Below, one piece after another: positions 1 through 6,874 of a DNA stretch of 10,609 nt. The DNA lies in the NCBI GenBank assembly GCA_947177435.1, contig CAMWUM010000038.1, positions 1-10,609 of the forward strand. Direction: 5' to 3'. This DNA comes from an uncultured Muribaculaceae bacterium. GTDB lineage: Bacteria; Bacteroidota; Bacteroidia; Bacteroidales; Muribaculaceae. A model generated the notes under the pieces. That model worked only from the letters and a program-made list of their open reading frames with translations. It searched no databases and was not told where the DNA came from. Every line of letters starts with the position of its first letter. The stretch's first letter is position 1. The position numbers and the translations under genes were made by a program.

Positions 1-23
1 TATGTGCATAATTCTTCTTTATG

Positions 24-53
24 CAAAGGTAAAAATAAATTTTGAAATACAAA
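24..53 (-). promoter_or_regulatory. Leftward promoter for a gene outside the window
   Basis: Read on the minus strand, TACCTTTG (31..24) fits the Bacteroidota -7 element TAnnTTTG, and TTTG (53..50) lies 18 nt upstream where the -33 element is expected. A minus-strand ATG at 9..7 could be the first codon of the divergent gene, but only three codons remain in the window, so the gene cannot be identified. The motif match is seen directly; promoter activity is inferred. Confidence 0.45.
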
Positions 54-83
54 AATTTTAAACACAATAATTTTGAAAGACAA
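38..83. repeat. Imperfect 15-bp direct repeat, 31-bp period
   Basis: AATTTTGAAATACAA at 38-52 recurs as AATTTTGAAAGACAA at 69-83, which is 14 of 15 identical. The start-to-start distance of 31 bp is about three helical turns, so both copies would face the same side of the DNA. They sit between the leftward promoter and the rightward efflux promoter, a suitable place for a regulator site. The second copy also contains a TAATTTTG (68-75) that could act as a -7 element. The region is AT-rich, so chance similarity remains possible. Confidence 0.4.
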
Positions 84-158
84 CATAAGCTCAGGGGGAA
101 CGGATCTGTAATAGCAAAAAAATGCAAAGGGAATGACGGGGATTTGGGAAATTTTTTG

Positions 159-166
159 TAATTTTG
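159..166 (+). promoter_or_regulatory. Putative -7 promoter element of the efflux operon
   Basis: TAATTTTG is an exact TAnnTTTG match. No convincing TTTG stands about 20 nt upstream; TTTG at 143-146 is too close, so the -33 part is weak. Transcription would begin near 172-175. That leaves only about 20 nt before the ATG at 196, but nearly 200 nt before the preferred tolC start at 370. A second exact match, TAATTTTG at 68-75 with TTTG at 41-44 (23-nt gap), is an alternative upstream start. Confidence 0.4.
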
Positions 167-195
167 CAGGGTCGTTCACAAAGAGCGGCGTATTG

Positions 196-369
196 ATGAC
201 TGAGAAAATTGCACACCAAAGCGTATTGAATTACTCTTTCAAGGAGAATTGGAAGAGTACTGCTTGTTGTTGATTGACATCTGATTAGATGACAACATGG
301 CCGTCGGTCGCCAGAGAGTGGCGAAAAGCGGTCGTCAACCTATTTCCCATAACTATTTTTTTATTCCTT
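196..369 (+). pseudogene. Short broken frame, possible 5' remnant of an acyl-CoA ligase gene
   Basis: An ATG at 196 opens a 25-codon frame that stops at TGA 271-273. The same frame meets TAG at 286-288 and then continues openly into tolC. Read through the stops, it gives SFKENWKSTA, then LTSD, then TTWPSVAREWRK. From memory, Bacteroidales AMP-binding long-chain acyl-CoA ligases begin with a similar series: an SF/SI..NW...AL.DY block followed closely by YTY..VAR.I.K. Order and spacing agree apart from a few missing residues. The frame sits a normal distance downstream of the -7 element at 159-166. This is a by-eye likeness, not an alignment. It could instead be a leader peptide or simply untranslated leader. 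Confidence 0.3.
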
Positions 370-1683
370 ATGAACAATCGACGATTGCTCGCAGGGCTGC
401 TTGTGGTGGCCTTGTCGGGCATTGGGGCGCGTGCATACGGACAGGTAGTCACCACTCTCGAGGAGGTTTTCGAGATGGCAGAGGCCAACAGCTTGCAATT
501 GCGTCCCTCATTGGCGGCCGAACTGGAGGCGCGCCAAGAAATCAGCGTGGCCGGTGCCAAGCGGCTGCCCGATATCAATGTCGGGCTGTCGCTGAGTTAT
601 ATCGGCAATGGATTTATCACCAAGCGCGACTTCACTGACTATCAGACAGCGCACATTCCGCATTTTGGCAACACGCTGGGCATCAGTGTGGCGCAGCCCG
701 TATACACCGGCGGAGCCATCACGGCAGGCATTGAGATGGCCGAGTTGAAGCTGACTGCCGCAAGGTATGCCACCGAGTTGCAGCGCGATAACTTGCGTAT
801 GCAATTGACCGGCTTTTATCTTGATATCTACAAGTACTGCAACTTGCGTGCCGTGGTTGAAAGCAACATCGCGCAGGCCGGTAAGGTGCTCGCCGAGATG
901 CGGGCGAGATACGAGCAGGGCGTCGCACTGCAAAACGATATCACACGCTACGAATTGCTGGTATCTAACCTCGAACTGCAACTGGTGAAAATCAATAACT
1001 TAATCTCCATCCTCAACGACAATCTTGTCACGATTGCCGGATTTCCCGAGGGCATTATGATACAGCCCGACTCGGCACTGCTCAGCCGCTCGCTGCCGTC
1101 GCAGAGCGCTGAGGCGTGGCAGACTGACGCATTGGCCAACTCGCCGACGATTAAGTTGGCGCGCTCGGGTGTCGACCTATCGCTCAAAGGCGAGCAGTTG
1201 GCCCGCGCCGAGCGCCTGCCCAACGTCGGACTGCAAGCTGGTTGGAACTTCGATGGCCCAATCCTCACCGAGGTGCCTCCCATCAACCGCAACCTGAGCT
1301 ATTGGTATGTGGGCGTGGGCGTTACATATAACCTCTCGTCGCTTTACAAAACCAACAAGTCCGTATCTCGCAGCCGTGCCGCTACCGCCCAGGCGCACGC
1401 GGCACTTGATGCAGCTCAGGAAAGCACCGAGTTGGTAGTACATGCTGACTACGTTCGCTATCTCGAAGCATACGAGGAACTCAACACACAGAATAAGAAC
1501 GTAGAGCTGGCCGACCGCAATTATGCCACAGTATTCGCCCGTTATTCCGAGGGTACGGCGTTGATTACCGACATGCTCGATGCCGCCAATACCAAACTTG
1601 ATGCCGAGCAGCAACTCGTCAACGCGCGCATCAACATCATTTACTATTACTACAAACTTCTGTTCACATCCGGAAAAATATGA
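370..1683 (+). CDS. TolC-family outer-membrane efflux channel
   Basis: Outer-membrane factor of a tripartite efflux pump, expected to form a trimeric barrel with a long periplasmic helical tunnel that exports substrates passed on by the adaptor and the inner-membrane pump. The ATG at 370 is chosen over the in-frame ATG at 289 because it places a signal peptide at the very N terminus: basic NNRR, a hydrophobic core, then cleavage near residues 22-25 (ARAYGQ). The mature part opens with the TLEEVFEMAEANS helix usual for this family. It shows two OEP-type halves of long amphipathic helices, with the strand-like SLSYIGNGF and GVGVTYNLSSLY segments in equivalent places. At 437 residues the length is normal. 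Its TGA overlaps the next gene's ATG (ATGA at 1680-1683), indicating translational coupling. No Shine-Dalgarno sequence precedes ATG 370. Substrate is unknown. Confidence 0.9.
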   Translation: MNNRRLLAGLLVVALSGIGARAYGQVVTTLEEVFEMAEANSLQLRPSLAAELEARQEISVAGAKRLPDINVGLSLSYIGNGFITKRDFTDYQTAHIPHFGNTLGISVAQPVYTGGAITAGIEMAELKLTAARYATELQRDNLRMQLTGFYLDIYKYCNLRAVVESNIAQAGKVLAEMRARYEQGVALQNDITRYELLVSNLELQLVKINNLISILNDNLVTIAGFPEGIMIQPDSALLSRSLPSQSAEAWQTDALANSPTIKLARSGVDLSLKGEQLARAERLPNVGLQAGWNFDGPILTEVPPINRNLSYWYVGVGVTYNLSSLYKTNKSVSRSRAATAQAHAALDAAQESTELVVHADYVRYLEAYEELNTQNKNVELADRNYATVFARYSEGTALITDMLDAANTKLDAEQQLVNARINIIYYYYKLLFTSGKI

Positions 1684-2705
1684 AACACCCCGCTAAAAAA
1701 CTGTTATCATACATAATAACTATCGTGGTAATACTGGCTGCCGCTTGCTGGGTGGCCTCAAAGTTTGTGCACTTTGGCCGCGTAGAGTTTACTGACAATG
1801 CACAGATACAGAGGCAAATCGTACCGGTCAACAGCCGCGTGCAGGGCTACATCAAGGAGATACGCTTCAGTGAGTACGAGCCTGTGAAAAAGGGCGATAC
1901 CCTTGTGATTATTGACGACGCCGATATGCGCTTGCGCGTGGCTCAGGCCGGTGCCGACTACCAGCGCGCGCTGGCCGGACGCTCGGTGGCCGATCAGACC
2001 GTGGGAGTGGCAGCGGCCAATGCTGCCGTCTCGGAGGCTTCAATTACTGAGGCAAAGGTGCTGATGGATAACGCTAAGATCGATCTCGACCGCTACGAGC
2101 GCCTGCTCGCAAAGGACGCAGTGACCCGCCAGCAATTCGACGCCGTGCAGACTGAGTACCTGGCTAAGAAAGCGCGTTACGAGACACTTGCACGCCAGCG
2201 CGCTGCCTCGTCGTCGGTTGTGGTAGAGGCCAACCAGCGGATTGCCGCCAACGATGCCGAGGTGCAGCTAGCTAAGGCGCTGCTCGACATGGCCGAACTT
2301 AATCTTTCGTACACTGTAATCACCGCGCCGTGCGACGGTTTTGCTTCGCGTAAGGAGATACAGATTGGCCAGCTGGTGCAGCCTGGTCAGACACTGCTCG
2401 ATGTGGTCGATGGCTCTGAGGTATGGGTTGCCGCAAATTTCAAGGAGACTCAACTCGAGCATATACATGTCGGCAGCGAGGTTGACATAAAAGTCGACGC
2501 TATCCCAGGCAAGACATTCAAGGGTAAAGTGGTGTCTATTTCTACGGCCACCGGCGCGTCATTGTCACTGCTGCCGCAGGACAATTCGGCGGGCAATTTC
2601 GTGAAAGTGCGCCAGCGTGTGCCAGTCAGGATAGAATTAGACTCCGACGTCGACTCCGAACTGCTGCGTGCGGGCATGAATGTGGAATGCGAATTGAAGT
2701 ACTGA
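1680..2705 (+). CDS. HlyD/EmrA-type periplasmic adaptor (membrane fusion protein)
   Basis: Adaptor that bridges the inner-membrane transporter and the TolC channel across the periplasm. One N-terminal membrane anchor spans about residues 8-28. It is followed by TDNAQI (38-43) and VPVNSRVQGYI (48-58), the EmrA-like opening of the barrel/lipoyl region. VKKGDTLVIIDD (69-80) is the first lipoyl half. Residues about 81-195 form a long Ala/Glu/Arg-rich coiled-coil hairpin. VITAPCDG (213-220) starts the second lipoyl half, then a beta-barrel region with VWVAANFKETQL. The length of 341 residues fits EmrA-like proteins. The gene starts within the tolC stop codon and ends one base before the transporter ATG, so all three proteins are probably made from one transcript. 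The family is clear; the exported compound is not. Confidence 0.92.
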   Translation: MKHPAKKLLSYIITIVVILAAACWVASKFVHFGRVEFTDNAQIQRQIVPVNSRVQGYIKEIRFSEYEPVKKGDTLVIIDDADMRLRVAQAGADYQRALAGRSVADQTVGVAAANAAVSEASITEAKVLMDNAKIDLDRYERLLAKDAVTRQQFDAVQTEYLAKKARYETLARQRAASSSVVVEANQRIAANDAEVQLAKALLDMAELNLSYTVITAPCDGFASRKEIQIGQLVQPGQTLLDVVDGSEVWVAANFKETQLEHIHVGSEVDIKVDAIPGKTFKGKVVSISTATGASLSLLPQDNSAGNFVKVRQRVPVRIELDSDVDSELLRAGMNVECELKY

Positions 2706-2706
2706 G

Positions 2707-4299
2707 ATGGGAGATTGGCACGGGCCCCAAGGCCCATTTGATATACCCGACGTGCCCAACTATGTGCCCCGTAGGCTGAAGCCGTGGCTGTTCATCTTCT
2801 TCGTGCTGATAGTGCAGTTCTCGGGCGGCATTTACCTGGCTGCAGCCACCGATATGGTGGGCACCACCGCACTGATGCAGGAAGATATACTGATGGCTGG
2901 CTATGCTTCTCTTGTGGGCATGTCGATTAACTTCGCGGTGATGTTCAGACTCAAGTTCCGCTTTTCCAATAGGGTAGGCCTGCTCGTATGCGGCACTGTG
3001 CTGATAGTCGCCACGTTCATCTGCGCCCACACCACGAGCGTGCCGCTGCTCGTGGGCACGTGCTTTGTGGCGGGGTGGTTCAGGATGTGGGCCACGTTTG
3101 TTTGCAACTCCACCATACAGCTTTGGCTCACGCCTAAGCGTGATATGGCGATATTCTTCTGCTATGTCTACCTCGTGGTCGACGGAGTGATACAGCTCAG
3201 TGGCATCGCCACCATCTACGTAGCGCAGATGTGGACGTGGGAGTATATGCACTGGATAATGGCCGGTTTGTTGGCGCTGATGCTAGCTCTCACGCTCTTG
3301 TTGGTAAAACCGTTCAAGGGGCCGATGCAAATACCTCTACTTGGCATCGACTGGATAGGCGCTGGGCTGTGGAGCGTGGTAATGCTTTGCTTCACATTTA
3401 TTTGTGTGTACGGTAACTTCTATGATTGGTGGGAAGCCGAGGAGATACGCGGTGCCGCCATCATCGGAGCGGTTTGTCTGGCTATCAATTTGTGGAGGGC
3501 ATCGTTTCTGCATCATCCATATATATCGTTCCAGGCTATGACCAACCGCAACGTGGTGAGGGCCACACTGATATATCTTGTCTTTTTCACGTTGATGGCC
3601 ACAGAGCACGTGTTTGAACATACATACGCCGCCACAATACTTGGTTTTGACGAGCAGAACTTGATTGACCTGAACTGGTACGTCTTTGCCGGAGTCGTAG
3701 TCGGCTGCGGTTTTACTTTCGTCACCTTCGCCAGGCGCAAATGGCGGTACAAGACTATGTCTGCCATCGGATTTGTTCTTGCGGCTGTCTATCTGGGATG
3801 GTTCTACTTTATGATTGATTATGGCATCGAGAAGGAAATGCTCTTCCTGCCGCTTTTTGTGCGCGGCATCGCATCGGTTATCATATCCATCGTGTTCCTA
3901 ACCTCGATAGTGCAAAGCGGACTGCATTTCTTCGTGTTCCCGCAGGCGTTGGTGGTCAACGGCTTCACTGGAGCAGTGATGGGTGCCACGCTCGGCCCGG
4001 CCATAATCGGCGAAGCGCTGCGTCACGTCATGGCCAAAAATGCCACCCTCATCGGTGCGCGTTTCACCGATGTCACTGCCTTAATGCCCCTTGGCGACCT
4101 CTACGGCATCGTACAGTGCCAAGCCATGGTCGTATCAATGAAAGAAATCTACGGCTGGCTGTTGATAGCGGCCCTGTTGTCTCTCATAATCATCGGCTTT
4201 TTAGGCAGCCCAATACGCCCCAGCGCCATTTTCCCAAAGTGGCGCACCATTCGTAAAATCCTGCGCCGTGAAGCAAAAGCCTCAACGAGTAATCTTTGA
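2707..4299 (+). CDS. MFS efflux transporter, divergent DHA2/EmrB-like
   Basis: Inner-membrane pump of the tripartite system, presumably driven by proton antiport. The 530 residues hold about 14 hydrophobic stretches by eye, as in the DHA2 family, beginning at residue 26 after a Pro-rich cytoplasmic N terminus and ending with a basic tail rich in Arg/Lys. The TM2-TM3 loop, where motif A (GxLaDrxGrkr) normally lies, reads RLKFRFSNRV (81-90). It keeps the basic character but not the Gly/Asp pattern. A GATLGPAIIG stretch (426-435) resembles a Gly-Pro-rich MFS helix motif but lies late in the protein. Assignment rests partly on the operon: an EmrA-type adaptor and TolC channel immediately upstream match an EmrAB-TolC layout. 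The last 18 nt overlap the convergent methyltransferase gene, and no terminator is visible after the stop codon. Substrate cannot be inferred. Confidence 0.85.
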   Translation: MGDWHGPQGPFDIPDVPNYVPRRLKPWLFIFFVLIVQFSGGIYLAAATDMVGTTALMQEDILMAGYASLVGMSINFAVMFRLKFRFSNRVGLLVCGTVLIVATFICAHTTSVPLLVGTCFVAGWFRMWATFVCNSTIQLWLTPKRDMAIFFCYVYLVVDGVIQLSGIATIYVAQMWTWEYMHWIMAGLLALMLALTLLLVKPFKGPMQIPLLGIDWIGAGLWSVVMLCFTFICVYGNFYDWWEAEEIRGAAIIGAVCLAINLWRASFLHHPYISFQAMTNRNVVRATLIYLVFFTLMATEHVFEHTYAATILGFDEQNLIDLNWYVFAGVVVGCGFTFVTFARRKWRYKTMSAIGFVLAAVYLGWFYFMIDYGIEKEMLFLPLFVRGIASVIISIVFLTSIVQSGLHFFVFPQALVVNGFTGAVMGATLGPAIIGEALRHVMAKNATLIGARFTDVTALMPLGDLYGIVQCQAMVVSMKEIYGWLLIAALLSLIIIGFLGSPIRPSAIFPKWRTIRKILRREAKASTSNL

Positions 4300-5478
4300 G
4301 GCCCTGCAGATTAGCATTAGGCGTCCGGAGGGGGTGCCGGCGGCGAAGAGGCGGAGAGGGCCGGCGTCTTTGACGGCGAGTTGGCGGCGGAGGGCTTCGG
4401 CGGCCATGTCGAAGTTGCGGCAGGTGACTTGAATGGCCGGGTATTCACGGCGCAGGCGCTTGATGTGCTTTGATTCGTAGGGCACAACCTTTTCGATTAC
4501 GTATTCTTCGCCCGGAAAGCCATCGACGGGGGTGGTGGATACGTAGAGGTGGGTGTTGGGGTGCAGTTTCAGCACGTCCCAGCGCTCAGAGAGGAGGTTG
4601 AAGGGGGCGGCCTTCATCGTGGCGGGGTAGGGCTCGTATAGGCGCATGCCGGCCTCGATGCTATCGGCAATTGTTGCCTTGGCTTCCCGCTCTTCTGCGG
4701 GGGTGAATGATATGGAGCACCTGCCGACGGTGACAGCCTCGATGGTCAGGGGGTGGTCTTGAACTTGGAGGTCGACAGCGGCCACGAGTTCTTTGCACTC
4801 GGTGGCTGTGCCGTATGCGATTACTCTGCGCGTGCCGGGCAGCGCAGAGGCGAGGGCAGTGATGTCAAGCATGGGCGACACCTTGACTATCAGCGTGCGG
4901 GCCATGTGGCGTAGGGCGGGAAGCATCGCCACGACGTCAGGCTGGCAGTCAGCGAGGGCAAACGCTCGGCCGCCGTCGGCTGTGCGTCGTGCGGGGTCGA
5001 TGAATGCTACGTCAAACGGCTGGCCATCGTAAGCGCTGACGAACTCGCGGCAGTCAGCCTGCTCAACGCACAGGATGTCGCCGAAATTGAGCCTAAGCGC
5101 TTCGGCTTTGGCCGGATCGAGCTCGAGGGCGGTGACACGGAAGCGGCCGGCCAGATGGCTGGCGTCGATGCCGAGGCCGGCGGTGAGGTCGATGGCAGAT
5201 GGGAGGCCGCAAGCGGCCTCTGCGGATGGTGAATTCGTGACGAGGCCGGCGTGGAGGCAGGCAAGGGCATCGCTGGTGGATTGCTCTCCGGCGAGGACGG
5301 ACGGGAAGATGAGATGTGGGTGGTCGGCGAGCGTCTCGGCCAGTTTCTTGGCGAATTTCTGGCGGCATTCGACCTGCGTTATTTCCAATTCGCGGCCTTT
5401 GCCATGGTATTTAAGGCGCAGGGCTGATGGTGATGCTTTTAAGTTGGCTTCGACAAAGGCCCAGTCGATATTTTCCAA
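4282..5478 (-). CDS. Class I SAM-dependent methyltransferase, THUMP-like (PG_1098 family)
   Basis: Probable cytoplasmic methyltransferase; an RNA target is suggested by the THUMP-like part, but the substrate is unknown. After a helical N-terminal region (1-90) comes a Rossmann core: DLTAGLGID (97-105) as SAM motif I, ALELD (117-121) as the acidic ribose-binding strand, and FIDPARR (159-165) as motif IV. KVSPMLD (199-205) follows. The C-terminal part (about 310-395), with STTPVDGFPG, RNFDMAAEALRRQL and a final LMLIC strand, matches the THUMP-like domain seen in Bacteroidota homologues. At 398 residues it is full length. The start is a TTG at 5478-5476: an in-frame TAA lies five codons upstream (5493-5491), and the next in-frame Met (residue 185) is far beyond motif I. 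An ATT at 5487-5485 is the only other nearby candidate. It ends convergently, overlapping the efflux transporter by 18 nt. Confidence 0.85.
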   Translation of the reverse strand: MENIDWAFVEANLKASPSALRLKYHGKGRELEITQVECRQKFAKKLAETLADHPHLIFPSVLAGEQSTSDALACLHAGLVTNSPSAEAACGLPSAIDLTAGLGIDASHLAGRFRVTALELDPAKAEALRLNFGDILCVEQADCREFVSAYDGQPFDVAFIDPARRTADGGRAFALADCQPDVVAMLPALRHMARTLIVKVSPMLDITALASALPGTRRVIAYGTATECKELVAAVDLQVQDHPLTIEAVTVGRCSISFTPAEEREAKATIADSIEAGMRLYEPYPATMKAAPFNLLSERWDVLKLHPNTHLYVSTTPVDGFPGEEYVIEKVVPYESKHIKRLRREYPAIQVTCRNFDMAAEALRRQLAVKDAGPLRLFAAGTPSGRLMLICRASKITR

Positions 5479-5492
5479 TGGAGGAATGGTTT

Positions 5493-5526
5493 AAAAAAGA
5501 CCGCGCGCAGATGCGTGCGGTCTTTT
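5493..5526 (-). terminator. Rho-independent terminator of pgk
   Basis: The arms 5495-5508 and 5513-5526 form a 14-bp GC-rich stem with one internal mismatch (C/A on the minus-strand RNA, a G-U wobble on the plus-strand RNA) around a 4-nt AGAT loop. On the minus strand it is followed by a run of six T (5498..5493, partly within the stem). It lies 20 nt after the pgk stop codon and ends 14 nt before the methyltransferase TTG. On the plus strand the stem is also followed by TTTT, so it may work in both directions. Confidence 0.85.
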
Positions 5527-5546
5527 ATGATTATTGATTTGAGTGA

Positions 5547-6794
5547 TTAGCCCTTGATGGCTGCTACGCCGGGGAGCACCTTGCCTTCGATGGCCTCGAG
5601 GAGGGCGCCGCCGCCGGTAGATACGTAGGAAACCTGGTCGGCCAGGCCGAACTTGTTGACGCAAGCGACAGAGTCGCCGCCGCCAACGAGAGAGAATGCG
5701 CCGTTGTTGGTAGCTTCAACGATGGCCTCGGCGATGGCGCGGCTGCCAGCGGTGAAGTTGTCGAACTCGAACACGCCTGCGGGGCCGTTCCAAAGGATGG
5801 TCTTGGCGGGCTTGATGGCTTCGGCGAAGAGTTCGCGGGTCTTGGGTCCGGCGTCGAGGCCTTCCCAACCGTCGGGGATTTCGTTGACGGGGCAAACCAT
5901 GGTCTTCGCGTCGTTGCTGTAGCTGTCAGCGGCGATGCAGTCGATGCCGAGCACGAGGTTGACGCCTTTTTCCTTGGCCTTCTTGATGATGTCGAGTGCC
6001 AGGTCGAGCTTGTCGTCCTCAACGATTGAATTACCGATCTTGCCACCCTGAGCCTTGGCGAAGGTGTAGGTCATGCCGCCGCAGAGGATGAGGTTGTCGA
6101 CCTTGTCCATGAGGTTTTCGATGATGCCGATCTTGGTAGACACCTTGCTGCCGCCCATGATGGCGGTGAAGGGACGCTTGATGTCGCTGAGGATGTTGTC
6201 GACAGCCTGCACTTCCTTCTCCATGAGGTAGCCGAGCATCTTGTTGTCAGCGTCGAAGTAGTCGGCGATGACGGCGGTGGAGGCGTGCTTGCGGTGGGCG
6301 GTGCCGAATGCGTCGTTGACGTAAACGTCGGCATAGCCGGCGAGCTTCTTGGCAAACTCCTTCTGGCTGGCCTTCATAGCCTTCTTGGCCTCGTCGTAAG
6401 CGGGATCGGCCTTGTCGATGCCGACGGGCTTGCCTTCCTCCTCGGGATAGAAGCGGAGGTTCTCAAGCAGGAGCACCTCGCCGGGCTTGAGGTTGGCTGC
6501 TGCCTCGGCGGCGTCAGCGCAGTCGGGAGCGAACTTCACGTCGCAGCCCAGTGCCTTGGCGACGGCGTCTTTGATCTGAGCCAGAGAGAACTTGGGGTTT
6601 ACCTTGCCCTTAGGCTTGCCCATGTGCGACATGATGATGAGGCTGCCGCCCTTGTCGAGGATGTGCTTGAGGGTGGGGAGGGCGCCGCGGATGCGGGTGT
6701 CGTCGGTGATGTTGCCGTTCTCGTCGAGAGGCACGTTGAAGTCAACGCGCACGATGGCTTTCTTGCCAGAGAAATCGTAGTTGTCGATAGTCAT
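5547..6794 (-). CDS. pgk: Phosphoglycerate kinase
   Basis: Glycolytic and gluconeogenic enzyme of the cytoplasm that transfers phosphate between 1,3-bisphosphoglycerate and ADP, giving 3-phosphoglycerate and ATP. All hallmark blocks are present in order: [10 protein letters not shown] (15-24), SHMGKPKGK (56-64), ENLRF (111-115), NDAFGTAHR (160-168) for substrate binding, the hinge/nucleotide block GGSKVSTK (214-221), WNGPAGVFE (335-343), GGGDS (371-375) and STGGGALLE (392-400). At 415 residues it is slightly longer than the usual 390-400. The extra length is a Lys/Ala-rich segment near 120-150, which I recall as common in Bacteroidota enzymes. The ATG at 6794 fits the family N terminus. It has its own promoter and a strong terminator, so it is probably largely monocistronic and strongly expressed. 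Confidence 0.98.
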   Translation of the reverse strand: MTIDNYDFSGKKAIVRVDFNVPLDENGNITDDTRIRGALPTLKHILDKGGSLIIMSHMGKPKGKVNPKFSLAQIKDAVAKALGCDVKFAPDCADAAEAAANLKPGEVLLLENLRFYPEEEGKPVGIDKADPAYDEAKKAMKASQKEFAKKLAGYADVYVNDAFGTAHRKHASTAVIADYFDADNKMLGYLMEKEVQAVDNILSDIKRPFTAIMGGSKVSTKIGIIENLMDKVDNLILCGGMTYTFAKAQGGKIGNSIVEDDKLDLALDIIKKAKEKGVNLVLGIDCIAADSYSNDAKTMVCPVNEIPDGWEGLDAGPKTRELFAEAIKPAKTILWNGPAGVFEFDNFTAGSRAIAEAIVEATNNGAFSLVGGGDSVACVNKFGLADQVSYVSTGGGALLEAIEGKVLPGVAAIKG

Positions 6795-6835
6795 TTTTCT
6801 GTGCTTTTAGAAAAAGTATGTTGGAATATTTGCTG

Positions 6836-6867
6836 CAAAATTAGCGAATTTTATTCAGATGGCGAAA
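6836..6867 (-). promoter_or_regulatory. pgk: pgk promoter
   Basis: On the minus strand TAATTTTG (6843..6836) is an exact TAnnTTTG -7 element. TTTCG (6867..6863), 19 nt upstream, is a partial match to the -33 TTTG. The -33 part begins only 7 nt beyond the glycosidase stop codon. The predicted start near 6830 gives a leader of about 35 nt. No clear terminator separates the glycosidase from this promoter, so read-through into pgk is possible. Confidence 0.55.
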
Positions 6868-6874
6868 TTGCCGG

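Noticed and set aside
21..130. Nine-base repeat ATGCAAAGG at 21-29 and 122-130
   Set aside because: It is short, in AT-rich DNA, and the first copy is explained by the leftward -7 element; no further structure links the copies.
289..369. Upstream ATG at 289 as the tolC start
   Set aside because: It would place 27 extra residues before a complete signal peptide; the ATG at 370 gives a normal export signal at the N terminus.
4335..4357. GCCGGC palindromes near the methyltransferase 3' end as a terminator
   Set aside because: There is no adjacent T-run on either strand and the segment is coding; GC-rich palindromes are expected here.
4793..5494. Open frames overlapping the methyltransferase on both strands
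   Set aside because: They are Arg/Ser/Pro/Ala-rich translations typical of the wrong frame in GC-rich DNA; the methyltransferase motifs fix the true frame.
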